Of a stretch of DNA of 64,000 nt, positions 13,807 through 26,200 are shown piece by piece; position 1 is the stretch's first letter; the number at the start of each line of letters is the position of its first letter. The DNA lies in NCBI RefSeq assembly GCF_000189635.1, contig NW_002476434.1, positions 1,116,001 through 1,180,000 of the forward strand, given 5' to 3'. Origin of the DNA: Tetrahymena thermophila SB210 (lineage: Eukaryota; Ciliophora; Oligohymenophorea; Hymenostomatida; Tetrahymenidae). The translations under genes and the position numbers were made by a program. Under the pieces are notes generated by a model, which was given only the letters and a program-made list of their open reading frames with translations, made no database searches and was not told the DNA's origin.

Positions 13807-15663
13807 ATATTTATAGTTTACACAACATAAATTAAATAAAGTTAATTGACTAATACTTTTCCTCAAACTAAGATATTAACAGAAATAAAAAGCTAAACAT
13901 TAAATTTGCTTTATATGATAATATTTACGTGTGAGTTTTAGCATTCTATAAAGATAACGATAAACACTTTGAATGATATAGAAAAAATTATTTATTAAAT
14001 AATAATGAATATTTAGAGATAATTTAATAATAAATAAATGTTTTTCTACTAAAAGTTAAGTGATTTTTTATAATTGAAACAAGTAAGTAAATAAATTAAT
14101 AAATAAATAAATACATTTTTCAAAGCATTTTATGTTAGTTATTTTGGAAAATTGACCTTTATTTTGAAAAATATGCATTTTAAATGGAATCTATGATCAT
14201 TAAAATAGCTATTTTACATAATAGAACGAAAATTTATTAATATCCTTAGATTATTTCATGAAGATTTTGCTAACTTAATAAAAATCTTAACATTATGATG
14301 CTAAATTATTAGTGAATTTTTTAAATTAGTGAAAAGTGATCGATCACCTCATAAATAAAAATCCTTTTCTTAAAAAAACATCAAAAAATTAAATATAACA
14401 TGTATAACGCATAATTTACTATGCTACTACTCAGCAAACTGATTTTTGCTCCTTTCATCACTGTTGATGATAATAAATTTTTAAATATGAAATATGGAGA
14501 ATCTGCTTTTTATTTATATTCTTTTATTTTGAAGGTGAGTAGAAGAATTTAAATAAACTGGTAAAATATTTAGGATATTCCTTTTTACATAAAAAAATAA
14601 GAATATTTAGGTAAATAAAGTTCTCAAAACTTCTCCGTCTTATTTTTTATTATGTATGTATGTATAATATAATTAAGTGATTAGGTTAATGTATTTTTTT
14701 CTAAATGATTTTGTGGTGATAAAAATGTGAGAGAGAAACCTAAAATGAATGAATCATCGAATTAATTAAAGAATCAAAAAGAAAAAAAACTTTAATTAAA
14801 AGTGTTTCTTGGATTTGAGATAACTAATAGAGAGAAAATTATGATTTTTTATTTTCAGAAAAAACAGCGTTAATAATTGATTGTAATTAATTTAATTAAT
14901 AGTTCAAATATTAAAAACAGGGTAGGTTGAAATTTTTCTGTAATTAAATTTTTTCTTCCTACCCTTTAATTTAATCTTGTTCATTGTGTAATATATATAA
15001 ATATATTTATATTTTTATTAATTTTTAATGATAATATTAACAATGCCATTTATTCAATTTGCATTAGCACAACATAAAACAAAATGCACTTAGAACTATT
15101 TAAATGAGCGTTAAATTCTTTAAGTAATAATTGTAATCAAAATTCCTAAATATAGACTTTTTTCAGGATGGTTGGCATCACTTCTTATCAATTCTTGAAT
15201 GCGCAAGATAAAGATCATTTATACAAATGTAATGCAAAATTAGTTAGATAAAACCAAAGATTTAATTAATTTTAATGTAAAGGATTTGTTATTTGGTTAG
15301 TGAATTTCTTTCTTTTTGCCTTTATACTTTTTTCTTTCTATCTCAACTTTACTGATACTGCTTTCACTTAACCCAAAAAGATCTTGATTCATCAAAACCC
15401 CTAAATCAAACAATAAAAAAATATATAATAAAAAAATAATTAAATTAATTCAACTCATCCCACTTTTCCTAATAAAAAAAAGAAGTAAATTTCTAATTTA
15501 CAAAATAACATATCGTAAATACCTAACTAAAACTGTTTGTTTGTTGCTTAAATCAATAAACGAAAAAAAAAAAAATTAACAAAAATATCATCAAAACTAT
15601 CAACTTCGATCCTTTGTGACTTAATACAAACTTAAGCAATAACACACATAAGTACTGTCTAAA
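13807..15663. other. Intergenic region with 5' flank of the 15664 gene
   Basis: Mostly featureless A+T-rich DNA. From about 15300 the plus strand turns rich in C and A and poor in G, as in leaders of well-expressed genes. An open frame from ATG 15168 to TGA 15671 overlaps the start of the 15664 gene; see findings. Confidence 0.5.
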
Positions 15664-16398
15664 ATGTCTGAAATGATAATTGATTCCCCTACTATTGATA
15701 GCAGACCTCTATAAACTGCCCGTAGATTCAATAAAATTCAAAAAAAGAAGAGCAATATCTGTTCTTTGTCTTCACTTTCTCTTTCATCTACTTCAACATG
15801 TATTTCAGGTTCAAACAAAATTAAGATGGCTTTATTAAACTAACTCAAAAATTAACATTCCTTAAGCGACTTAAATATTAATTTCGATAACGCTTACGAT
15901 TTCATTGAAGAATCTACTGATTTAATCCCTTGCATAGAGGAGCAGGAATATAATCCCTCTCATAGTGTTTATTCAGCTACTTCTTGCATGGAAGAAGAAG
16001 ATTCTGTCTGTGATTTGAAGATGAGAAACATCAATGAAATGGATAATTTAATGGTTAATTCTAACAACTCTATGCTTATGAGCACAAGTACAGCTTCTCA
16101 TGTTTCCTAAGATATGATGATGAGTAGCAGCACTTGCATGACAGCTGTTAAATCAAATAAAAAGCTTCGTCTCTTGACAGCTTTCACTCGCACTAATTTC
16201 CTCATGGATGAAGAATTAGACGACTATTTTTTATAACTTGAAAACAAAATAAATCAATGGTTAGACGAATAAGGTGTCTAACAAGTTGAGCCTAACTCAA
16301 CTAAAATGAGTAACTCTTCTAAAGTGAGTATCAGTAGCCCCTTCAGTAATTCTACACTTATCTAAAGAAGAAAGTTGCGCAACTTATCAATGCTTTGA
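15664..16398 (+). CDS. Ser/Met/Asn-rich small protein, single exon, biased codon use
   Basis: The ATG at 15664 opens a 244-residue frame ending NLSML before TGA. The N-terminus (MSEMIIDSPTIDSRPL) leads to a basic patch RRFNKIQKKK and a serine run (SSLSLSSTSTCISGS). A central acidic region (EESTDLIPCIEEQE) and a Met/Ser-rich stretch (MVNSNNSMLMSTSTASH) follow. A short folded-looking segment TAFTRTNFLMDEELDDYF and a basic tail RRKLRNL end the protein. No enzyme motif, signal peptide or membrane segment is seen. Codons are noticeably richer in C-ending forms (AAC, GAC, TTC, ATC) than in neighbouring genes, which in ciliates goes with strong expression; that is inference. The serine clusters next to acidic and basic residues could be phosphorylation sites. 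Family not recognised. Confidence 0.85.
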
Positions 16399-19300
16399 AA
16401 ATTTTAATTAAAATGTAAATAATTTTGAATACATCTAGTCTATAAACTAATAAATAGACCAAACAAAAACAAATACACATATAAATAAATAAATACATGC
16501 ATACCATATACATCAAAACAAAGATATTAATAATTTAATTTTCCCAACTATTTTCGGTTAATAACTTAAAATTTAAAAAAACAAATAATAAATATCCTCT
16601 CGTTGATAAATAAGTTATCAAGAAATTTCTTTATTTCATAAATTAACTTAAATTTGATCCTTACAATTGCTTCTCTCTGACTCTCTTTATTTCTCAGCAC
16701 ATTAATTAAATTCTTGAGTTTAAATAAATTAAGAATATAAAATCTAACAAAAAAACTCTAATGAACTAACTCCTGAAAATTAACATTTAAATTTTGTACC
16801 TGCCTAGATCGTTATAGAAATAAAGGAAAAAAGTAAACAAATGAATAATTGCTTCTAAATATCAATCTATCTACTGAAAAAAATTTAATACATCGTTCTA
16901 ATAATAAATTAAAAATGATTTATCATTCGAGTAGTAAGTAAATGTAATAAAATCAGCCAGAAATAACTTTTGTAAAAACAAGATATTAATTTAAAAAACA
17001 ATTAAATGATCTAAAGAAGCGAGCATAAGTAAGTATCTGTCATTCGATCAAATCATAAATCAATCAATCATTAATAAATTTAATAAAATTCTCTTTAATC
17101 TTAAAATATTTAACAAATTAAAAATCAATCAATATTATATTATCCTCACCTCTTTAACTTAATTATTTCATAACTCTTTCAATTGTCTCAAAGATCCTAG
17201 TCCCTTTGATCCTTAATTCACTCACTCAGTCACTCATTCATAAAAACAAACAATTTTCATAATAATTTCTCCTCTTTAAATTAAAATTATATTAATCTTA
17301 ATTCTTCTTATTCTTCATTTATTATATATCACTCAAATCTTTATTTACTTATTTGTTTATTACTCTAAAATATTCACTCTAATTATCAATTTACCTTAAA
17401 AAAAGTTAAAATTTATTGCTCCCTAATTTAACAAATAATGCTTTCATGCTATAAAATTAAGATAAAACCAACTTTACTTATTTTTCCTAATCATATATAG
17501 AAAACTGATAATATATTTTTTTGTGTATTTTATACCATCCGACCGACTTTAACTTCCAAATTTAAATTCATAATACATCATCAAATAAAAAAAATTCAAA
17601 ATAACATCTAGTAAGAAAACAAACGTTTATTGAATTACCTTGTTTAAGAATATAATAAATTACAAATATTTCTAAAAATCTGATTTTTATTTGTATTAAC
17701 TCATATTAAGAGTTTTTGTGTCTGTCTGTCTATCTTAGACCGACCAAACTTTTTTACTATTAATTAACATTATTTTCCTTAAAAAATATTATACTTAAAA
17801 AACTATGATTTATTACATCAGTATTTTTTATTTGTATTTTTATTGCTTTTCTAAAACAAAAATGATGCAATAATTCATGAAACTTCCTGTGAGGGAATTA
17901 GAAGTAGAATCTTCACTTAAATTATTTTAGTTTTATGACCAAACTAATTTATTCGAAAGAAAATAGAATAGTTAGTTATTTCCTTAGTTAGAACCTAAAA
18001 ATTTGAATTTGATGATAAATTTGATTAAAAACTTTGCCTTTTTCTCCATATAAATTTTTAAAAAGTGAATATTCACATGAAAATAAAAAGTCCCACATTA
18101 ATTTTTTTTTTTTAGTAATTATAAAATGTCACCCACTTGAATAATCTAACTTAACGAGGCCTTATTATTTATTTATTTGTGTATTTCTGTATTAAATAAC
18201 TTTTAATTGATTTATAAGTTATATTAATTTGAATCCTTTTCAAAACAGTAAGTGTTAATTAACTATAAAAATTAATAAAGTAAAATAACTTACATAATAG
18301 TAATCTATCTACTTTACTAAAATTAATTTAAGTTAAATTTTGTTTAAATTACAGTGATCTCCTTGTAAACACCTTTTACCTCAAAATATTCTATACCAGA
18401 TATTCAATAAATTACTTCGATGGATCTAACCTTAGCATTAATTTGACTTAAAATATAGATTAATTTAAAAAGACACTAACTAAGCATAACTATACTATAC
18501 CTTGAGAAGAAAAAAAAATTATCAACTTCATTGCTTCATTTATTGTTAATTAGAAATATATCAGATTTCCTTCATATGATCTATTGTTACAGTTTTTTAG
18601 ATAAATAGACGCATAATTTGAACGAAAGATTAAATTTTTTAATTGGCTATAAAAAAAATTAGCTTTTGTTAATTTTATATTATTTAAGTTAATTTAGGAA
18701 TTTTTTACTCTTAGATTAAATTATTTGCAATCAAATTTTTATATCTGAATTTATAGCATGTTGATAAAATGATTTATGAAAGCAAATGCAATAAAAAAAA
18801 TGTAAAATTCTTAAATGTATTTGATTTTAATTCAACAGAAAGGAATAATAAAATTTAAAAACAAAAATTTTATCGAAAAGTTATAAACAAATAAATACTG
18901 AATGGATTTTACCTAATTTATTTGCAAGTATACTTGCTAGCTTTCAATTATAAGTGAGATCATTCATAAAAAGCTTTCAATAAATTCTTCGTGTTAATTA
19001 TTTGAGAACTATCAAATCAAATTGCAATTAATTTCAACTGGACTATTCAGTCTCCAATAAGCATAATAAGCATGGGAATGCTAGAATTTTTTTTATAATT
19101 TTTAGATGGCTAAGTGATAACTGTCACGCTTAATTGTTTACTGGAATAAAAATAAATCATATTTACATGTTTTTTCTCTTTAATTTAATTTATATAATCA
19201 GTTTTACTTACTTACTTCCTTTATTTTGATTTACCCATGACTTGAAATACTATAAAAATAATTAAAACTTTAAAATAAAGTTGGGATTTTAAAGACAGAA

Positions 19301-22300
19301 ATTTAAATATCAAAAAAACAAAATACAGTTTTTGTAGTTAATAAATATCCACTTAAATCATTGAAGTATTTTTTTAATAAGTTAAATTGTCTCTGTTCTG
19401 TGATTTTTTAAATCTTCTCTTTACAGAAAAAGTTGCTTCATTTAGTGGAAAAAAAAAAAGATTAATAGCAAGCAAAGGTTTTTGTATTACATTAAAAATT
19501 GAGTAAAGTACCTAAAAAAGTAATAGATATTAAATTTTTTTTAGAAAATCAGGCCAATAAAACTAAAACTAACTAGAAAAAATATAATTTTATGATTGCG
19601 TTGTTTTATTTTTTTTAAATTATTTGTGGATCAGCTAAATTTACTGATTAATTTATGATAAATTAATAGTTACCACTTATTTAATTCGCTTTTATTATTT
19701 TCTTTTTTTTTTAGTTAGTTAATAAAAAATAAGCTTATTATCCTAAATTTTTCAAGATCTTTCTTCCTCTTAAAAATTTAAAAATTATAATAATTCATTC
19801 ATTCATTAACTTAACTTCATTTCATTTCACATTGAAACAAAAATTTTTTATGATCAAGAGAAGCCTGCCTTACATTTATAAAGTTGAACAGCAGATATAC
19901 ATATATATCTTAATTAATATAACAGCACTCACTTAATTATCTAAAAAACCTGATTTTTTTTATTTAATGCCAATTTGAGGAGCTAAAATAAACAATTACA
20001 GATAAACAATTTTTAAAAGGATATCAACTCAAAATACATTATCAAAATACTTTGAAATTAAAAATAAATTATATTATTAATTAATTAATAGCAGCAGCAA
20101 GTCATACATCATTTAGTCAAATTAACTCTTATTAATAAGTGAATAATCTGTAAGAAAAAATTTACTTGAATATGGAAATTTCTAATTAAATACATAAATG
20201 ATAACTTAAAAAAGTATGATCAAATAACACTTTTAAATATTTTATAATTAGGTAGATACTATTTTTACATGCAATTTTTTAATATTTTTAAGGATTTTTA
20301 ATTCTTTTCAAATCCATTTTAAAGCCTATTTAAAAAAGTCTTTCTTTTTAACAACCTCTAAATTTTCGTTTAATTTTATCGTTTTATCACATTTCTCCAA
20401 TAAAAAATTCAAGTAGGTCTTTTTTTATTTCAATCAGTAAACTAAACCCTACAAATTTTTATGGGGACTAACTAACATGAAGGAATTATAATATTAAAAT
20501 TTCATGCATTTAATTACCATATAAAAATTCATTTAACAAATTGACATAATCAAGGAATAATTTTGTACCAAATAATCATTAGAAAAAGCATAAATATATC
20601 TTACAATATTTTTTTTGTTAAAAATAATTTATCTGGTTATATTTAAACTAAATATTTGTATTTATAATAAATTCTATTAGTTCTTTAATATAAAAATCAA
20701 TACTTTTAACTGTTTTAAATTGAATAATAAAGAGAATTCACAATAATAAAACTAAAATTTTTTAATTATTGAGTTGATAATTATCTATTGTGTTGTTGCT
20801 GACATAAAAATTAATACTGATTGCTTAATCACCTCAAGCCAGCTTGTAAAAAAATTAATAGCTATATACTTACTAAACCAATCAAACCACTAAATTATTA
20901 GATTTAGTTATTGAATAAATTCATTCAAGCTTATTCTAATTTAAAAAATAAAGTTTTCAGCCTCAAACAAACTTTTTTAAAAAATTTAAAATATTTTTCA
21001 ATAAAAATTTTACTAAATAAGATAATTAATTATAATTAATTAAATCCAATTAAAAAAATTATACATTAAAAAAGTATCATTATAAATAATATTAATTTTT
21101 GATAACTTTAAGAGTTTACAAATGGAAATTTTATATTATGAAAAGATAAATTAATTAATAATTTATTTTATAATCCATAAAAATTATTTCTCTATAAAAT
21201 AGTAAAATTTAAAGTAAAAGGATGCTTTATAAAGTATTTCAATTTTTAATTAAATTTATCTTATCTTAAATTTACAATTAAAAGTATAATTTAAATTAAA
21301 CTTTGTTGTTGAAAAATGAATAAATAAATAAATATTAGACAAAAATAATAAATTTTAATTTGTTTATTTGATTAGCACGTATTTAATTAATAATAATTTA
21401 GATTGATTAATAAATTTTTGTTCATTGATATTTTTTGAATTGATATTTATATTAATAAAAATAGATCATACTAATAGTATAGCTGCAGATAAAATAAAGG
21501 ACCAAAATAAATATTTTTTAAATTAAATAAATAAATAAATGGCATTTACTTTAGGTTCAATATTCGAATTCATAGTTTTAATTATGAATGCTTTTGCAAT
21601 TTTGGATGAAAAGCGTTTTTTAAGAAAAAGTAATAATTATAATTTGAATTGATTGCAGATTTCTATTTTGTATTTTTAGTGAATTATAATTTTTAAAAAT
21701 GATAGCAAGTGCAATTATTTTTAAAATTTGTTAAGATATGGCTTGGCATAAATAACAAATATTTCATTTAGCAAATAACCTTAATAAAAATATTATAAAT
21801 ATAGTTGGTTGGGATAAAATCGATAACTCTTAACCTAGATTTGATGGCGGAGTGTAATCTGTAAAATAATAATTAATTATACTTTTCTATGCAGCAAGAA
21901 ACATAGGAGTTTGTAAGTTATAACATCAATATAAATTTTATAATTAAGCAAATATTTTAATAAAATAGATTTCTTGATTCCATGCAATATTATATGCTTA
22001 GTAGGAGAGGTGTTATTTGGATGATTTTAAAAAGTTTACATCAATTATTTATTAAATTTAAGCAAATATATATCCTTGTTGTATTTACAAAGTTAAAAAA
22101 TTTAGCTTAGCCTATTATTAGATTAATACTTAATATTTTAATAAATCAGAAATATCTATTAGATCACTAAATATTCATTTAGATAGTTATAACACTATAA
22201 AATATTTTTATAAAGCATAAAAATGAAAAATAAATATAAGATAAATCACAATATTCATTTAAAAACAGTTAAAATTAATTTTTAATATTCAAATAGTATT

Positions 22301-23240
22301 TATTTTAGTATTTAGCTAGGGTAAATAAATAAATCTATTCAGACAAACATAAAATAATTAAGCAGATATAGAAATATTAAATATTTTAGTATTAATAAGT
22401 ATGTAAAATACTACCCTTGTTTTTTGTTCTAAATTTTAAAATTAATTATAAAATAAAAATAAATGAGTTTCAACATTATTTAATTATAATTAATATATTT
22501 TAAACCGAATATTCTATTTAATTAACATTCATTCATAAAAAAATATTTATCAATAAAGTTGCTTGCTAAAAGATAGTAACAAAAAAGCTAAAGCTGATTC
22601 ATTAAAGTTATTATTTGATAAAAAGACAAATTATTTTTCAACTAAAATTAAAAAGATATGTTTAATTTACTACTCATATAGTTCTTTAAATATTTGTATA
22701 AATAGTTTGGAATATTGAATCTCAAAAATTTAATAATAAAAAAATACTAGAAGAAATTAAAAAGAGAGAGGAATTAAATTCAGCAAGCTTTATTTAAAAT
22801 GTAAAAAATAAAATAATTTATCTAAAAATATATAGATATAATATAGATATTCAAAAATAAATTAAAATTTTCATTATTTTTCTGTTTAATATTTTTGTCG
22901 AATGATTTTTTAAGTATCAACGGATAAATTTTGTTTATGTTAAAATCAAATTCAGTATAATGAATTTCTTTATTAATATGATAAGTATGTGTTTATAATG
23001 CTTGCTAAAAATTAAGAAAAATGAATACAATAAAAAGGAAAATAAATAAATGTATAGCTAGCAATTAAGAATATTGTTGTTTGTTTATTATCTAAACAAG
23101 ATATAGAAAACTATAGTATTAACTTTAATTAAAAGAGCAAATTCACAAACGATCATAAATACAAATAGTAAAACTTGAATATAAATAAAACCTGCAAAGA
23201 CTGATTTAGTTAGAATTAAGGCAAAAATTATAATAAAATA
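16399..23240. other. Long gene-poor A+T-rich region with only doubtful open frames
   Basis: The first kilobase is C/A/T-rich and G-poor, like a 3' flank. Beyond it no gene is convincing. TGA-free frames that look protein-like include 17862-18068 (plus, MMQQFMKLPVRELEVES...), 18073-18759 (minus, listed separately), a frame from about 18769 to 18954 (plus) and 21738-21977 (plus, MAWHKQQIFHLANN... with a G-rich patch GATGGCGGAGTG). None shows splice-phase support. No tRNA cloverleaf or rRNA segment was recognised. Confidence 0.5.
18073..18759 (-). CDS. Doubtful hypothetical protein, 228 codons
   Basis: A TGA-free minus-strand frame runs from ATG 18759 to TGA 18075-18073. It encodes MLQIQIQKFDCKQFNLRV..., with a protein-like central part (YEGNLIYFQLTINEAMKL, MLRLDPSKQFIEYLVQN). 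The stretch around 18340-18440 has raised G+C, but the rest is as A+T-rich as the spacer. Because TGA is rare here, a frame of this length can occur by chance. No domain recognised. Confidence 0.25.
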
Positions 23241-26200
23241 ATGTAGTAGTAGTTGTTGCAAGATAAAGTATTATCTTCATCATCATCTCCAAGATAATCT
23301 TAAAATAGTTGCGAGAGTTCAACAGAAAGAATGAATAGGGCATAAACTAATCACTAACAGCTTAATCCATATCAAGAACAGCTAACATTCAAAAACAATA
23401 GCTTTTTTACAAAGGAATATGGGGCTGATGATATTCATGTGGACAATAAATATTAAAAAAAGTAGAATTAATAATAAAATAAGTAAACAAATGATCTTCA
23501 GCTAAAAAATGCTGTTAGCTAGATGTTAGTAGAAGGTGATGAACTTGAGTTAGTTGAGCTTGGTGATTCTTCTATTCTTAAAAAAAGTAGTAATATTGCA
23601 CCACCTGCTCCAAATCCAAGTTAAATTGATGGAAAAAATTAATTCAAAGATATAGCAACACTTTTTAAGAATAATTACATCTTTTTAGATGAAGAAATAA
23701 ATATTAAGTGTACAACAAGTAAGTATTTTATCAAAATTTACTTTAAGTGAAATGAGAGTTAATTTAATATAATAGGTTAGATATTATCAAAAAAGGATGA
23801 TTATGAGGAAAGTGCAGCTACAGTTTAAAAGAAGCCTTAAAATTAATTTATCAGACAAACTTATAGCAATGATTTTGATGATATTTAAGAAAGTCCTAAG
23901 ATTGGTAGAAATAATGAGCAAAAGTAAAGATCGCCTTCAAAAGGGAATAATGACTAGTAATTTGGAAGGTAAATTATGTCTGAATATATTTGTCAAGAGA
24001 AAGAAGCATCTCCTTAAGCTTCTAACACTAGAAATCAGTAACAGTTGAACTAGACTACTCTTTTAACCAACAATAATGTAGGGACAGTCTTTTAATATGC
24101 AAATTCTGTATATACAAATAATTAAAGTTAAGAAAATAATATATCAAACTAAGCTATACAAAACAAGGTAGTGTAGAGTAGTAAATATACCAATCCAAAT
24201 GACTCAATAAACTCATTTAGCTCAAACTAGCTTAGCTCTGTAGATCATTCTAAAGGTTCAAGCAATTAAAGCATTAAAGTAAATATTAATTTAAGAAATA
24301 TCATAGTAATAATAATTAAATATTTTGAGTTACTTCCTTTAAATTTGATATTTGACTTTTGGCAATATTTTTGATTTGAAAATCAAATTTCTTTTTGCCT
24401 CAATTAAAGAAATTAACGATAAAAAATATCTATGAAAATATTTTTATATATATTTAATTTATTTATTTATTTATTATAAAGCAGCTAGAAAATAATGTTT
24501 AAGAGGAAGAATTTAAAAATAAAATTGGATTAGAAAGCTTGAGTATTCTAAGGTCTGAAGTAAACTAATTTTTAGGTTTGTTGTAAAGCTATAACAATGA
24601 GATATTGGCTAGTCCTAAGCACTAATAACTCATTTTGTAAAAATAATAATCACTAGATGAATAGATTCATTAAGAATAATAATAGAATCAATCTCCAAAA
24701 AAAACATAGGAACAAGAATAAAACTTCTTCTAAAAAAAAATGAATAAAACTTTAGATTAAAAGTTGAAGGAAGAATACAATTAAAAGTTGGGAGAATATC
24801 TTGATGGCCACAAAGAAATGTCAGAATTTTTTGTAAATACAACAAACGAATAAAAAAAGTAAAACAAAGAAGATAAATACAATAATACTTAAGATTACTA
24901 ATAGGACTTATTAATAAGATCTAAGCTATAAATGAGTGATTCTTATGATTAGAATTAAATTTTTTAAAATAAGAAATAAATTGACGAAGCTAGCAATATA
25001 ATTCATGGTGATTAAACTTCAAAACAATAATATATTTATGTATAAAATTATTGCGAGGATCAATAAAGCCCGACTGGAAATAGCGATTACGAATCTGATA
25101 CATCTAACTAAATACAACAGCAACTTTATTCATTAAGAAAGGCTAAAAAATCATTCAACTCAGCTAATTTTAATAATCTTTCAATAATATTTAGTGAAAG
25201 TGAAAAATCTTCTCCTTTAATACAGTCCAACTCTTCTCAATCTTAAGAAAGTAGCTAAATGCTTGGAGATAATAACAAAGAAGTTATTGAGGATGACGTT
25301 TTAGAATAGAAAAGTATTATCGAAGATCAAATTTTAAACAGTTAGAACACTCAAGATAGTCGAGAACTTCAAAAAAATTAATTAAACAGCAAGCAGCAAT
25401 GCTCTTTTTTTGATTAAAATAATTCATAATTTTAAAACAACTTGTAAAAAAATGATCATCCTTCTCAACAATTGAAAGAATCTTAAAATAACATGTCAAA
25501 GCAGAGCCAACAAATCTGCAATAATATCAAAGAAAAAAATAAAAACTTTAGTTTTGATGTTAAAAATTTTAATGGAGTAGCTGAAGAGCTAATTAGATAA
25601 TCTGATAATCTTTAGTTACAGATTAACCAAATTCAAAATAATTCTTAAATTTAAAGAAATAGTCCAAATGATTTGTAAGAAAGGTTAAAAAGCGCAGTAA
25701 GCGTAGACTCCTGTAATACAAGCATAAATTTGGAATACTGTAAAAAAGCTGAGGCTAACGAAAGCTTAGTCTATTTATAAGAAGCTTTTTAATTATGCTT
25801 ATCAGATTTAAAAGGTTAATTGAGTGTGGATATGTATCAGCTAATTTAACAGAAGCTAAAGTCTGTGCAGGTATTTAATAGAATTTTTTGATATAAAGTT
25901 TAATTTACAGTTTGTTAAAAAATTAATTGTTAAAAGACTGTAATCACTTTTTATAAATTAGTAAGCTTATCATTCCCACATATAACTTGAAGTTGAGAAA
26001 ACTAATGTGCTTGAAAAGAAAAATGAAAATTTAAATAAAAGTAACGAAATGATCATGCAAGCTTTGTAAGCAACAAAAGAAGAAATAAAATAATTAATTT
26101 AGAATTATCAACTTCTCTCTGAAGACCATGTACAAACATACATCTATCTTTAAATACATAACATATTTTAATACATTAATTTTTTATATAAGAATGAATT

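Noticed and set aside
21790-21860. G-rich patch as a tRNA or small RNA gene
   Set aside because: No cloverleaf arms, no B-box-like GGTTCGAATCC and no terminator; not supportable.
24450-24478. TTTA and other tetranucleotide runs (also near 9242, 27007, 28998, 30788)
   Set aside because: Simple microsatellites common in A+T-rich spacers and introns; no further structure.
24630-25499. Minus-strand short frames opposite the 23241 gene
   Set aside because: Antisense of Q/N-rich exon 3, with no splice or composition support.
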